A stretch of DNA of 64,000 bases from an uncultured Pseudomonadota bacterium (GCA_903918375.1 CAIXED010000065.1:1-64000); one strand, 5' to 3'. Counted from the stretch's first letter, positions 7,544 to 16,993 are shown. A program made the numbers and translations. Notes: generated by a model not told the origin, from the letters alone.

Positions 7544-9514
7544 ATGAAATTTAAAAAATATTTAATGCCTGTTTTGGTAATTAATTCTTTGGTTAATCAA
7601 TCTGTGTTAGCGGTTGAAGCTAAAGAGAATAATGAAATCGATGAACTTGAAACCATGGTGGTCTCAGCTACTCCCGGTAAAGTACAAGCGGTGCGAGATG
7701 TGCAAGCGAGTGTTGAAGTCATTACCCCGCAACGTTTAAAAAGCTTATCACTGAGAACATTGCCGCAAATATTACAATTTGCTGCGGGCACAGGTTATGT
7801 CAAAGATAGCGGTGTTACATCGACAATAAACTTAAGAGGCTCTTCAAATAATCAAACCTTGATTTTAGTCGATGGTTTAAGACGAACTGGAAAATATGGA
7901 ACAACCGATTTAACTGGGTTAAGTATTGAAAATATTCAACAAGTTGAAATTATTCGCGGCCCTATGTCTGCATTATATGGTGCTGATTCGGTTGGTGGTG
8001 TAGTCAATATCATTACCAAAACCCCGGGGGAAAAATTTGGAGCAACAGGTAGTTTTCAATATGGACAAGCTGAGCAAGGGCAGCGAGATACATTTATTGA
8101 GCGAGCAGGGGTTTCAACCGGTGATTTTCATGGTTTGAAAAATCGTTTCTCAGCAGAATTATTTAATAAAAATGCCTTACAAGTTGATAAAAGTGTACCT
8201 ACAACGACTTTAAAAGATATTGATCGATATTATGTCAATTATGCCGGATCCTATGATTTAACTCAGCAAAGAAAGTTAAGATGGACTGGGGAAATAATGG
8301 ATCAAGAAGATAGTGGTGTTGCTTATAATGGTGCAAAAGGTACAGAAAATGAAGTAAGACACCAATTTAATTTATTTTATGATGATAGTTATGATTGGGG
8401 TTCTTTGAAATTACAAGGTAGTTACGGAAAATCAGTGGCTAATGTAGGTCGTGATGCACTAAATCCAAGGCTGTTAGAAAAAACTGATTATAACTTAGGT
8501 CAAATTGAAGGTTTCTTAAATTATTTTGCGCGTGATAATTTATCATTTACCTTTGGTACAGGTGGACGGTTTCAAGAAATGGATTTATCAACCTATGACA
8601 GAGCTAAATTTCAAGGCAGCCAAACTAGAAATGTATTTCATGCACTAACTCAAATGGATTGGGATATTATCAAAGACGTTAAATTATTAGCGGGTGTACG
8701 TTATGATAGTTTTAGTGACTTTGGTGATACCTTAAATCCAAGAGCAAGTTTATCTTGGTCGCCTGGGGATTTTAATTTCAGATTCGGCTATGGAACAGCA
8801 TTTAAAGCACCAGAGTTTGTTAATATGTATCCTAAGTTTGTCAGAACTAGCTTAAGAGGGCGGCAAACAAGTGTTTCAGTTATTAATGGTAATCCAAATC
8901 TTAATCCTGAAAAATCAGAGTCTTTAGAACTAGCCGGTAAATATAATTTTGAACATGGGATAGTATTTGGTAGTTTTGAAGCTATTGGTCATGTCACTTG
9001 GTATGATGATCTTATTCAATACTTAGTGACAAATACTTCGATGCCTAATCCAAGCACAGTGATTTCTTCAGGTGCTTATTACAATACTGGCAAAGCAAAA
9101 GTTCGTGGTACTGAGTTAGTCTTCAATATAGGTGTCAAAGATTATTACAACCTATATTCTTCTTATGAATTTCTTGATGCCTATGATACCCAAGCGCATA
9201 CACGTTTATTAGATAGAGCCAGACATGCATTCCGTTTCCAAAATACCTTCCATCTGCATCCACAAGTAGATTTGTCATTAAATGGGCGTTTTTATGATGG
9301 CTATATTGGACAAAATGCTAGTCGATTAGCCGAAACGGCATGGCATCATGAGTTTGACACTAAGTTAGATTATTCTCCAACCAAATGGTTAACCACTTTT
9401 GTTGGCGTTGATAATGTATTCAATCGCTTAACGCCATATGTAATGGGTAGTCAAGGAACGCCAAATGATCCAGGTGGTCGTTATTATTACACTGGTTTTA
9501 ATCTAACTTATTAA
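7544..9514 (+). CDS. TonB-dependent outer-membrane receptor 1
   Basis: 656 aa. A signal peptide (KFKKYLMPVLVINSL..., cleavage after VLA at about residue 23) is followed by a TonB box-like ETMVVSA (about 36-42). The plug domain spans about 45-165 (TINLRGSSNNQTLILVDGLR, VEIIRGPMSALYGADSVGGV, NIITK). The rest is the 22-strand barrel, with aromatic C-terminus FNLTY. It imports a scarce ligand across the outer membrane using TonB energy. The ligand cannot be read from sequence; the plug is of the BtuB/CirA-like type rather than the ferric-siderophore subfamily. It heads an operon with an exported protein, a 4Fe-4S membrane protein and a CcdA-like protein, downstream of a sigma-54-type promoter. 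Confidence 0.93.
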   Translation: MKFKKYLMPVLVINSLVNQSVLAVEAKENNEIDELETMVVSATPGKVQAVRDVQASVEVITPQRLKSLSLRTLPQILQFAAGTGYVKDSGVTSTINLRGSSNNQTLILVDGLRRTGKYGTTDLTGLSIENIQQVEIIRGPMSALYGADSVGGVVNIITKTPGEKFGATGSFQYGQAEQGQRDTFIERAGVSTGDFHGLKNRFSAELFNKNALQVDKSVPTTTLKDIDRYYVNYAGSYDLTQQRKLRWTGEIMDQEDSGVAYNGAKGTENEVRHQFNLFYDDSYDWGSLKLQGSYGKSVANVGRDALNPRLLEKTDYNLGQIEGFLNYFARDNLSFTFGTGGRFQEMDLSTYDRAKFQGSQTRNVFHALTQMDWDIIKDVKLLAGVRYDSFSDFGDTLNPRASLSWSPGDFNFRFGYGTAFKAPEFVNMYPKFVRTSLRGRQTSVSVINGNPNLNPEKSESLELAGKYNFEHGIVFGSFEAIGHVTWYDDLIQYLVTNTSMPNPSTVISSGAYYNTGKAKVRGTELVFNIGVKDYYNLYSSYEFLDAYDTQAHTRLLDRARHAFRFQNTFHLHPQVDLSLNGRFYDGYIGQNASRLAETAWHHEFDTKLDYSPTKWLTTFVGVDNVFNRLTPYVMGSQGTPNDPGGRYYYTGFNLTY

Positions 9515-9567
9515 TCAATCGATATGTCACAAGGATGTGGCTCGCTTTCAATGCATTGAGTAAATTT

Positions 9568-10337
9568 ATGAAAAAACTTTTTTATTATTATATATTCTGC
9601 TATTCAATAGTTTTTTGTTCGCTGAAGAAAACCAAATCCAAAGTGAGCATAATCATGGCGCTATTACTTCATTACAATCAAATATCAAATCACCGAATAA
9701 TATTCGATACTTCCTACCAGATTTAAGTTATCAACAATTGGATAATACTGAACAGCCAAAAATAGGCTTGGAAGGTTATTACGCTCTATTAGTTGAGCAA
9801 CAGCAAGATAACTTGGTTGAAAGTGAAATTCAGTATTTTTATAAAAACGGTAGACCATTTTCATCTAAACCAGTGGATTTGTTTTCATTAGAAAAAACCA
9901 ATTTAGAAATTGAACCAACACCACATCCAGCCGAACATAATGTTTATAATTCAGGTAAGACTTGGCAGTTTAAAGTTCGCTTTAACGGAAAGCCATTGGA
10001 TAATAGCCTTGTTACACTTGAAACAGAAAATGGTACTAAAATTGAATTAAAAACCGATATTAATGGTTTTATATCAATAATCTTTCCAGAAGATTTCACT
10101 GATATAAAACCTGGTTTACGCGCCAATCAACCAGCAGGATTTAGGTTGACAGCGAACACAGAGCAGGAGTCTAAAAAATATAGCTTTAGTTTTGTTGGTA
10201 AATATCATGTGTCTCCTTCGCATTGGCAAACATTAGAAGGAGGCTTTTGGGTTGCTGTCTTTGGTTTGTTATTTGGTGTATTAATTAGCTTAAGACTAAA
10301 AAGCAAGCCTTTAAAACCAAAAAAATATCAAGGTTAA
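9568..10337 (+). CDS. Exported, C-terminally anchored protein (signal peptide frame broken at an A6 run)
   Basis: The uninterrupted frame begins only at a TTG at 9615, but the codons before it read LLLYILLLFNSFLFA, a perfect signal-peptide core and cleavage site running into EENQ. An ATG with a GAG ribosome site lies at 9568 in another frame. One extra A in the AAAAAA run at 9571-9576 joins them into MKKTFLLLY... and gives a 256-residue protein. The mature part has an Ig/carboxypeptidase-regulatory-like beta domain (residues near VRFNGKPLDNSLVTLE and TDINGFISIIFPED), resembling DUF4198-type metal-uptake proteins. It ends with one membrane helix (GGFWVAVFGLLFGVLISL) and a basic tail. It is probably a periplasmic partner of receptor 1; the exact role is unknown. 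Confidence 0.65.
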
Positions 10338-10342
10338 TCAAT

Positions 10343-11369
10343 ATGTATATTTCAATTCTACGTAAAACTGTTCAGTTATCTGCATTTATTCTATTAGTCT
10401 ATGGTGGTATTTTATTAGGTCCCTATGGTGCCGATAAGTTAAGTAAAGCATTGCCGTCACTTAGTTGTGCTTATGATCCATATAGCGCTGATTATTGTGC
10501 ATTAATCCCACTTCAGCATCAGATACATCATGGATTTGAACAAGTTTTTGCCGGCCATATTCCATTTTGGATGGCTTTAATTCCAATAGTGATTACTTTA
10601 GGGACTTTTTTAATACTATTCGTACTTTTAAATAAAGCCTTTTGTGGCTGGATTTGCCCATTGGGTTTTTTTTCAGGATATGTTATCTATAATAGGCCAA
10701 AAACTGGGGCTTAGAATGAAACCCAGTTTGACCGATGAAACTGTCAATAAAATAAGGCCAATTAAATGGCTTATGCTGGCAGGCTTAATTTTTGTTTTAC
10801 CTTTATTATCAGCAGCTGGTTACGTTAATGAAACTTGGGGCGCTCCTTTTTGTGCCATTTGCCCCAGCCGAATTATGACGACATTATTAACTGGTAGCAC
10901 AGACCAGCTATATGTTGATACAGCATCGAGTAGTTTAATGGTATTGTCGGTTATCGGTGATTTTCTGTTTGGATTGATGATTGCGATTGGATTAACCGTT
11001 AGACAGCCATTTTGTCGTATTTGTCCCATGCTGGCTTTACATGCGATATTCCGTAAAGTTGGATTATTGCGTCTAGTTAAAAACTCGACACCGCGTTGTG
11101 AAAAGTGTGGCTTATGTGCTAATGCTTGTCCTATGGATATTCGTGAAATTCACACAGAAATGGAAAAGAAAGATATTACATTTCAGGATTGTACCTTGTG
11201 TGGGCGTTGTGTTGAATTCTGTCCAGACGATAAGGTTATGCAATTTCGATATTTAGGTTTTCCTATTTTTTCTTCATCTGCAAAATACTTTAAAAAGCGC
11301 AAACAAGCGCAAACTCAATGGGAAGCTATTTCGTTAGCGAACTTGAATACTAAAATCAATAAAAAATAA
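10343..11369 (+). pseudogene. NapH/CcoG-like 4Fe-4S membrane protein, frameshifted at a T8 run
   Basis: Two overlapping frames (10343-10714 and 10644-11369) together encode one protein. Removing one T from the run at 10656-10663 joins FCGWICPLGFF to QDMLSIIGQKLG, giving 341 aa. There are several membrane helices, the CGWICP, CAICPS and CRICPM cysteine motifs at helix ends, and a ferredoxin-like pair of clusters CEKCGLCANACP and CTLCGRCVEFCP near the C-terminus. Such proteins (NapH, NosR C-terminus, CcoG) move electrons from the quinone or cytosol side to periplasmic or metal targets. The gene lies 5 bases after the exported protein and 1 base before the CcdA-like gene. As written it is broken; all catalytic parts are otherwise intact, so sequencing error or slippage-based switching is possible. 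Confidence 0.8.
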
Positions 11370-11370
11370 A

Positions 11371-12033
11371 ATGATTGATACTGTAACTTTAACCGCAGGC
11401 GCGGCATTTACCTTAGGCTTTACCTTTGGTGCCGGCGCTTGCAATATTGCTTGTTTGCCATATTTGGGACCTATCTTTTTTGCTGGTGAATCCGGTGTTA
11501 AAAAGGCATGGCCTAAGGTCACTATTTTCTCGATGGGACGATTAACCGGCTATGCAATAGTCGGTTTATTAGCGGGTAGTTTAGGTGACTTATTAGAGCA
11601 ATATCTGGCTGAAACTGGGTTGCGATGGTTGCTAGGTTTAGCAACCTTATCGGTAGCAATTTCTATGGCATTTAATAGTCATAAAAAACATAAATCTTGT
11701 TTATCTGGATACAAAACTAAATCTAAATTCGGATTACCTGGTGGTCTATTTATGATGGGATTTGGTATGGCATTTAATCCGTGTGCACCATTAAGTACTT
11801 TATTAGTAGCCGCCGCAACTACCGGTAGCGCCTTAACTGGATTAAGTTTGGGTTTAGCATTTGGGTTGGGGGCTGTTGTCTTGCCTACTTTGATATTTAC
11901 TTTTGGTGTTGCTCATTTTGCCGCTGAGTTACGAGCTAATCTTGGTCGGTGGCAAAATCCAATTGAGTATATTAGTGCAGCTATGATGTTATTAATGGGG
12001 GTTGGAACTTTTATGGGTTGGATAACCCCTTGA
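11371..12033 (+). CDS. CcdA/DsbD_2-like membrane protein (SafE/UreH-type)
   Basis: 220 aa, about six membrane helices in two inverted halves. GACNIACLPYLGP (Cys24, Cys28) in helix 1 and FNPCAPL (Cys138) in helix 4 are the cysteine-proline motifs of the DsbD/CcdA superfamily, which passes reducing equivalents from cytosolic thioredoxin across the membrane. Annotated relatives are often called sulfite exporter TauE/SafE or urease accessory UreH-domain proteins. It is translationally linked to the 4Fe-4S gene. Its last 23 bases overlap the 3' end of the convergent TlpA gene, a natural periplasmic partner. Relatives are often found beside ccoGHIS copper-oxidase maturation genes, which hints at copper or thiol redox here. 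Confidence 0.85.
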   Translation: MIDTVTLTAGAAFTLGFTFGAGACNIACLPYLGPIFFAGESGVKKAWPKVTIFSMGRLTGYAIVGLLAGSLGDLLEQYLAETGLRWLLGLATLSVAISMAFNSHKKHKSCLSGYKTKSKFGLPGGLFMMGFGMAFNPCAPLSTLLVAAATTGSALTGLSLGLAFGLGAVVLPTLIFTFGVAHFAAELRANLGRWQNPIEYISAAMMLLMGVGTFMGWITP

Positions 12034-12559
12034 TTTTATCCTTGTATGGATTAATAAACTCTTGTAGTTGTTGATGATTAATTGCGCCTAAATGCCTGTT
12101 AAGCACTTTGCCAGAAGGGCTAATCAATACGGTAAATGGTAAGCCTTGACGTTGATTACCTAATTGAACGGCAAGACTAATAGCTTGATCTTGACCGATT
12201 AATATCGGGTAATTAAAACTATAGATTTTCACAAATTCATTAACATCTTCTATTTGATCAATAGCAATCCCTATCACTTGTAAATTATTATCTTTAAATT
12301 CGGATTGTAATTTAATAAAACTTGGTATTTCTTCTCGGCATGGCTGGCACCATGTCGCCCAAAAATTAAGTATTACCCATTTACCTTTCCATTCTTCAAG
12401 TTTGTGACTTTTTTCCTGTAAGTCTATTAATATAATTGAAGTGTCAATACGCTGTTTATCATTATGTTTTATTGAAAATAAAACACCAGCAATCAAGGCT
12501 GCAAGCGCTATATGTTTTAGCCAATATGTTTGAACGTGGCTTAAAGAAAAAAATCTCAT
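12011..12559 (-). CDS. TlpA/ResA-type membrane-anchored thiol-disulfide oxidoreductase
   Basis: 182 aa. An N-terminal membrane anchor (about residues 16-31) places the thioredoxin domain in the periplasm. The active site is WATWCQPC (Cys71, Cys74) followed by REEIPSF, typical of TlpA/ResA reductases. A cis-Pro region LPFTVLISPSGKV is present. It overlaps the end of the CcdA-like gene on the other strand by 23 bases. The pair likely works as membrane electron conduit and periplasmic reductase, keeping thiols or metal ligands reduced. It faces away from the PepSY/TonB cluster, sharing the 12560-13055 intergenic region. Confidence 0.9.
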   Translation of the reverse strand: MRFFSLSHVQTYWLKHIALAALIAGVLFSIKHNDKQRIDTSIILIDLQEKSHKLEEWKGKWVILNFWATWCQPCREEIPSFIKLQSEFKDNNLQVIGIAIDQIEDVNEFVKIYSFNYPILIGQDQAISLAVQLGNQRQGLPFTVLISPSGKVLNRHLGAINHQQLQEFINPYKDKIKGLSNP

Positions 12560-12643
12560 CGGTTGTGTTTTCGTTTTATTTAATTGAATTGCTGCTTGTA
12601 GTTAGCTTTATTATGGCAGAAAGGCTGATTTTAGAAAATGTGT

Positions 12644-12683
12644 GATATGCCACATCTTGTGCGTTATATAACGCAGTTTAATT
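12644..12683 (+). promoter_or_regulatory. Distal upstream activator element (copy A1)
   Basis: ATATGCCACA, then TCTTGT, then the perfect 14-bp palindrome GCGTTATATAACGC (12661-12674), then AGTTTAATT. It lies 195 bp upstream of copy A2 and 285 bp upstream of the sigma-54-like promoter. The box and palindrome are separated by 6 bp, as in copy B1, rather than 15-16 bp. It is also 85 bp from the start of the divergent TlpA gene. Confidence 0.7.
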
Positions 12684-12830
12684 AAAGATAATCTTCTAAT
12701 GCCTCTATTCAGCATTCAACAGCTCTGTTTCAAATTAACAATGGCAGTTTGGCTTAGTCTAAACTTCGATTTTATACATTATTAACTTACGTTTTTTCCA
12801 TATCACTCTGATTTTCCCCAAAAATAGGTT

Positions 12831-12878
12831 ATATCCCACAATTTTTAGTCTGTTTGCGTTATATAACTCTGTTTAATT
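12831..12878 (+). promoter_or_regulatory. Proximal upstream activator element (copy A2)
   Basis: ATATCCCACA (12831-12840), 15 bp, GCGTTATATAACTC (core GTTATATAAC 12858-12867), then TGTTTAATT. The core ends exactly 90 bp before the -24 block at 12957, the same as at the other two promoters. The region 12560-13055 contains no gene; it holds this element, copy A1, the promoter and the leader hairpin. Confidence 0.72.
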
Positions 12879-12956
12879 ATTTTGAGTTGGCTTTGTTTAG
12901 TAATTTTTTTTCATAAGCCTATGATATAGATGCAAAAATTACCTTAAAGACTTTTT

Positions 12957-12972
12957 TGGCATGTTTCATGCT
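12957..12972 (+). promoter_or_regulatory. Sigma-54-type -24/-12 promoter for PepSY/TonB receptor 2 operon
   Basis: TGGCATGTTTCATGCT matches the consensus TGGCACG-N4-TTGCW at all but two positions, with the essential GG and GC correctly spaced. The start codon follows 84 bp downstream, the same as for the paralogous promoter at 17120. Confidence 0.75.
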
Positions 12973-12993
12973 TTAAACAATGGTTAGTTACAG

Positions 12994-13020
12994 TTAATGA
13001 CATTTTTCAAATGCCATTAA
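12994..13020 (+). promoter_or_regulatory. 5' leader hairpin
   Basis: TTAATG pairs with CATTAA and CATTT with AAATG around a three-base loop. It has a counterpart at 17157-17183 with a different but still paired upper stem (TCTT/AAGA), so pairing, not just sequence, is conserved. It lies between the predicted transcription start and the AGGAGA ribosome site. Confidence 0.5.
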
Positions 13021-13055
13021 TCATGATTTCTCACCATTTCTTTTAGGAGATTTGT

Positions 13056-14306
13056 ATGTCGGCTATTGACCCTTTTTCAACGGCAGTAGGTAACTCTGGT
13101 TCTTCCAGTTTGCCGCGCATTAAAACCAAGAATGGCTTAAACAAGTTTTTATCCGCAGTGAAAAAAATCACCTTTCGCAAGGTGTTGTTAAAGCTTCATT
13201 TATATATCTCGCTTTGGCTAGGTGCTTTTTTAGTGTTAGCCGGTTTAACAGGCAGCTTGTTGGTTTATGACCACGCTTTAGATAAGTGGTTGAACTCGGA
13301 GTTGATGGTTATAGAGCCAGTCGGCGAGCAAACACGCTCGATTGTTGATTTGGTTGCCGTCGCCAACCAAGCATCACCCATTAAATCCGCTCCATCTCAT
13401 ATTCAATTTCCTTCATCACCCGATGAAGCTTTGATCGTTAGATACCAAGTGCCAGCTGAAGCAGGGCATAAAGGTCATAACCATCATTTCCAAGAAGTGA
13501 TGGTTAATCAGTACACCGGCCAATCAATTGGTGATAGAGATCGCTTTAATTCATTGATGTCGACTATTTTGATTCTGCATTTCAATTTGTTATCCGGTGA
13601 AACGGGGCAAATGATCATGGGGATCACAGCGGTATTGACACTGGTTTTAACCATCACCGGCATTTATTTGTGGTGGCCGAAACTTAGCAAAATTAAACAA
13701 GCTTTCGTGATTAAGCGTAATGCCAGCTTTACCCGATTTAATTTTGATTTGCATAAAACGGTTGGCATTTATACTGCTGTGGTTATGTTTGCGGTTAGTT
13801 TGTCAGGTGTTAATTTTAATTTGCCGCAAATTTTCAGACCGGCTGTTAGTTTCTTTTCACCGCTTGACGGCATGATGACGCCTGTTAAATCGGAAACTGA
13901 TAATGGCGTAGCAATTACGCCGGATACGGCGATTGATATTGCCAAACTTGCGATGCCTAATATTACCGTGCAACGGATTTTCTTCCCTAGCAACTCAGCT
14001 GCAGCCTATCAAGTTTCCGCTCGTCAACCTGATGAAATCCGTTCCAAAGGTTCGACCATGATTTGGATTGATCAATATAGCGGCAAGGTTCTAAAAATTC
14101 GTGATCCTCACCAATTTAATGCCGGTAGCGCGTTTATCAATTTGCAATTACCGCTACATAACGGCGAAATCTTAGGTCAAACCGGTCGTATTTTGGTGCT
14201 GATTGTTGGTTTTGCACCTTTGTTATTAATGATCACTGGCGTGATTCATTGGTTAAAAAAACGTCATTCAAATCGCGTGCACAATGCGCGTCTAAAAGCT
14301 CAATAA
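13056..14306 (+). CDS. PepSY-associated TM inner-membrane protein (copy 1), putative siderophore/metal reductase
   Basis: 416 aa. There are four membrane segments: about 43-70 (LLKLHLYISLWLGAFLVLAGLTGSLL), 190-212, 237-262 and 375-398. A periplasmic PepSY-type domain follows the first, and WWP ends the second. The His-rich GHKGHNHHF lies at about residue 145, and further membrane-proximal His residues (KLHLY, DLHKT) are candidate haem ligands. The family includes iron-regulated membrane proteins and ferric-siderophore reductases paired with TonB receptors. It starts at an ATG preceded by TTTTAGGAGA. It is co-directional with receptor 2, 23 bases upstream of it. It is a paralogue of 17219-18469, with stretches of near-identical DNA. 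Confidence 0.88.
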   Translation: MSAIDPFSTAVGNSGSSSLPRIKTKNGLNKFLSAVKKITFRKVLLKLHLYISLWLGAFLVLAGLTGSLLVYDHALDKWLNSELMVIEPVGEQTRSIVDLVAVANQASPIKSAPSHIQFPSSPDEALIVRYQVPAEAGHKGHNHHFQEVMVNQYTGQSIGDRDRFNSLMSTILILHFNLLSGETGQMIMGITAVLTLVLTITGIYLWWPKLSKIKQAFVIKRNASFTRFNFDLHKTVGIYTAVVMFAVSLSGVNFNLPQIFRPAVSFFSPLDGMMTPVKSETDNGVAITPDTAIDIAKLAMPNITVQRIFFPSNSAAAYQVSARQPDEIRSKGSTMIWIDQYSGKVLKIRDPHQFNAGSAFINLQLPLHNGEILGQTGRILVLIVGFAPLLLMITGVIHWLKKRHSNRVHNARLKAQ

Positions 14307-14329
14307 GCCAAAATTAAAAGGAATTAAAA

Positions 14330-16631
14330 ATGTTTGGTCACAAACCTACGATTAAAAAATTAGCCTTAGCTATTTCATTAGCTTTGCCGTTTGGGTTATA
14401 TGCGTCAGAAAAAGAAGTCGATGAAAACAATCAAAAAGTTTCCAAGACAAAAAGTAGTGATAAAGAAACGGCTGCTAATGATTCAAAAGCCGATGCTACA
14501 CAATTGCCTGAAGTGACAGTTAGTGAAATCGCTGCAGGCCCAACTAAAGGATATACCGCGAGTCGCTCAAAAGTTGCTACCAAAACTGATACTAGACTTC
14601 AGGACACACCGATTTCTGTGCAGGTCGTACCACGCGAAGTGATTGACGATCAAGCGGCTAACTCGATACTCGATGTTATTAAAAACGTCAGTGGTATTCA
14701 GGCGCCTCCTGGTGGTTATTATGACAATTTTTACATTCGGGGTTTTTCAACTGTTGTAGATACTTATCGCAATGGCTTGAAACTGAACTCTATGCGTGGC
14801 GTTCCTGATATGGCGTTTGTTGATCATATCGAAGTTGCAAAGGGCCCAAGCTCAATGCTTTATGGGCGTGTTCAGCCTGGCGGTTTGGTTAATACAGTGA
14901 CTAAACGGCCTCAAGCTCAGGCGGCTTATAGCGTTTCACAAAAATTTTCTAGTTGGGACAATTATCGAACCGTTGTTGATGCAACAGGCGGTATTAATTC
15001 AGACAACACTTTGATGTATCGTGTGATGGGAGCCTACGATACGGGGAACTCATGGGTTGATTTACAGCAGCATGACAATATGGCCGGTTCAGTTAATTTG
15101 TCTTGGGTGCCTTCCGCACGGTTCGAGTTGAACATGCAGATGGAAGGTTACGATAAAAAGATGACCAACGTTGCTTACACCGCCCAACAAATACCTGTAC
15201 CAACGGGTAGCAATCGTCCGTTAAATTTACCTAGAAATTGGACGCAAAACGATCCGGTTATGTGGTCCAACTATCCGTCGGTCGAGAAGTCAGGCTTGTT
15301 TAGCTACGATTGGACTTTCGCCTTCAATGATGATTGGAAATTAACTAACCGATTTGGTTATTCGATTCTCGATGACACCCAATCAATGATGACCCCATTA
15401 GCATTTACGCCAGCAACTGGCATGATGACTCGGCGTATTAACTACAATGTTATTGAGCGTAACGTACTGACAACCAATTTGGACTTGGTTGGTAATTTTT
15501 CAACATGGGGTGTTAAGCATAAATTGCTAACGGGTTTTGATTACACCTATCACCGTACGTCTTACAAAGGCTACCGGCAATCTGGTGCTGCATCGACTCC
15601 TGGTGTACCGGCGCTTAATGTTTACTCGCCGACCTATGGCAACGTCAATATGGCCGCATTAACTAAGGCGATTGATCCATCTTTATCAAACATAGTTTAC
15701 TTCCAGAATATGGATGACCCCGGGGTTTATATTCAGGATCAAATATCGCTTGGTGATCACTGGGAAGTTCTACTAGGGGCTAGACATGACTGGACTTTTG
15801 AGCCAGTAACAAGCGTAGTTGGTACTACTGGTGCAGCCTGTTATCCAAGATGTAATGGAGCACTTAATCCTAATACCCATGAGGAACAAGCAACATCGCC
15901 GCGAGCGGGTTTACTGTACAAGTTTAATGACCAATTCTCAGTTTATGGTAGTTACTCCGAATCATTTGGTACTTCCAATGGCTCGGCTGTAACTTTCGAT
16001 GGTTCTCGTCCACCACCACAAGTTGGGGTTCAATACGAAGTGGGGGGGGAAGGCTAGTTTGTTTGATGATACTGTCACTGCATCGGTAACACTATTCGAT
16101 TTATATCAGCGTAACCGGATGACTGCTGATCCAGATCACGTTGGTTTTTCGTTGCTTGTCGGTGAGGTGCGCAGTAAAGGTATCGAGCTTGATGTCGCAG
16201 GTCAAATTACCAAACATATCAATCTTATTGGTAGCTATACCTTCAACGAGGCAGAGGTCACAAAGGACAATACAAAAGGTGCTAGTTCTATCGTTGGTAA
16301 GGATTGGTACGGTGTGCCGAAAAATTCAGGATCGATTTGGGCTAAGTATGATTTTACGCCAGAGGCTTCTGATAGTTGGGCGGTTGGTGCTGGTGCTTAC
16401 CTTAATGGTATGCGTCAGGGTAATAATACCAATACCTTCCAGCTTCCTGGATATGCTCGTATAGACGCTATGCTGTCTTACCGAACTAAGGCAGGTGGTC
16501 ATCCAATCACTGCTCAACTGAATTTACAGAACTTGTTTGATAAATGGTACTTTGAGGCAACCGATGGTGGCTCGAATGCTTACTACGGTGCACCGAGAAC
16601 AATATCGGGAACCGTTTCATTTAGGTTCTAA
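14330..16631 (+). pseudogene. TonB-dependent siderophore-type receptor 2, frameshifted at a G8 run
   Basis: Two frames (14330-16057 and 15999-16631) join into one 766-aa receptor if one G is removed from the run at 16042-16049, restoring EVGGKASLFDD. It has a signal peptide (PTIKKLALAISLALPFGLYA), a TonB box-like PEVTVSE, and a siderophore-receptor plug (TPISVQVVPREVIDDQ, NFYIRGFSTVVDTYRNG, VEVAKGPSSMLYGRVQPGG-like region). The barrel ends in SFRF. Family knowledge suggests import of ferric siderophores, but other metallophores are possible. As written the last 9 strands would be lost, which is normally fatal for a barrel. It is followed by a terminator and preceded by its PepSY partner. Confidence 0.85.
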
Positions 16632-16655
16632 GCTAATTTAATGGCCTGTTGATTA

Positions 16656-16708
16656 GGTTGTGTGTTCGACGAATTTGCTATTGGTTGAACGCACAGCCTT
16701 TCTTTTTT
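16656..16708 (+). terminator. Rho-independent terminator after receptor 2
   Basis: A 15-bp stem with three G-U pairs (GGTTGTGTGTTCGAC with GTTGAACGCACAGCC), followed by TTTCTTTTTT. It ends the PepSY/receptor 2 operon before the next regulated promoter. Confidence 0.75.
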
Positions 16709-16804
16709 GGTTCTTGATACATTAATAGCGTTTGAAATTGATTAACGCAGAAAGCCTAGCAAGCATAACGATAAGAAACACAAACACGTCAACTGAGACT
16801 GTGT

Positions 16805-16844
16805 CATATCCCACACCTTGTGCGCCAAATAACACAGTTCAATT
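16805..16844 (+). promoter_or_regulatory. Distal upstream activator element (copy B1)
   Basis: ATATCCCACA, then CCTTGT, then a degenerate palindrome GCGCCAAATAACAC (16822-16835) and AGTTCAATT. Box-palindrome spacing is 6 bp, as in A1. It lies 287 bp upstream of the promoter at 17120 (A1: 285 bp). The 587-bp gap 16632-17218 holds a terminator, B1, B2, a promoter and a hairpin, and no gene. Confidence 0.62.
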
Positions 16845-16993
16845 TGGCATTTGATCTTAATTCTGGATTTTGACCAGAAAAACGATCTAGTTAAGATAAA
16901 AAATAACGGTTTTATTCATTTTCGGCCTCGATAAGTGCAAAAAATTAACCCTTGTTTTGATCATCTGATCCCTGTTTTAGCCAAAAATAGGTT

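Noticed and set aside
9535..9726. 63-codon frame starting MWLAFN before the exported protein
   Set aside because: It carries the true ATG of the next gene (9568) in the wrong frame; explained by the A6 indel, not a separate gene.
12560..13055. Fur-box control of the PepSY/TonB operon
   Set aside because: No GATAATGATAATCATTATC-like sequence seen; the AT-rich palindrome GTTATATAAC does not fit Fur.
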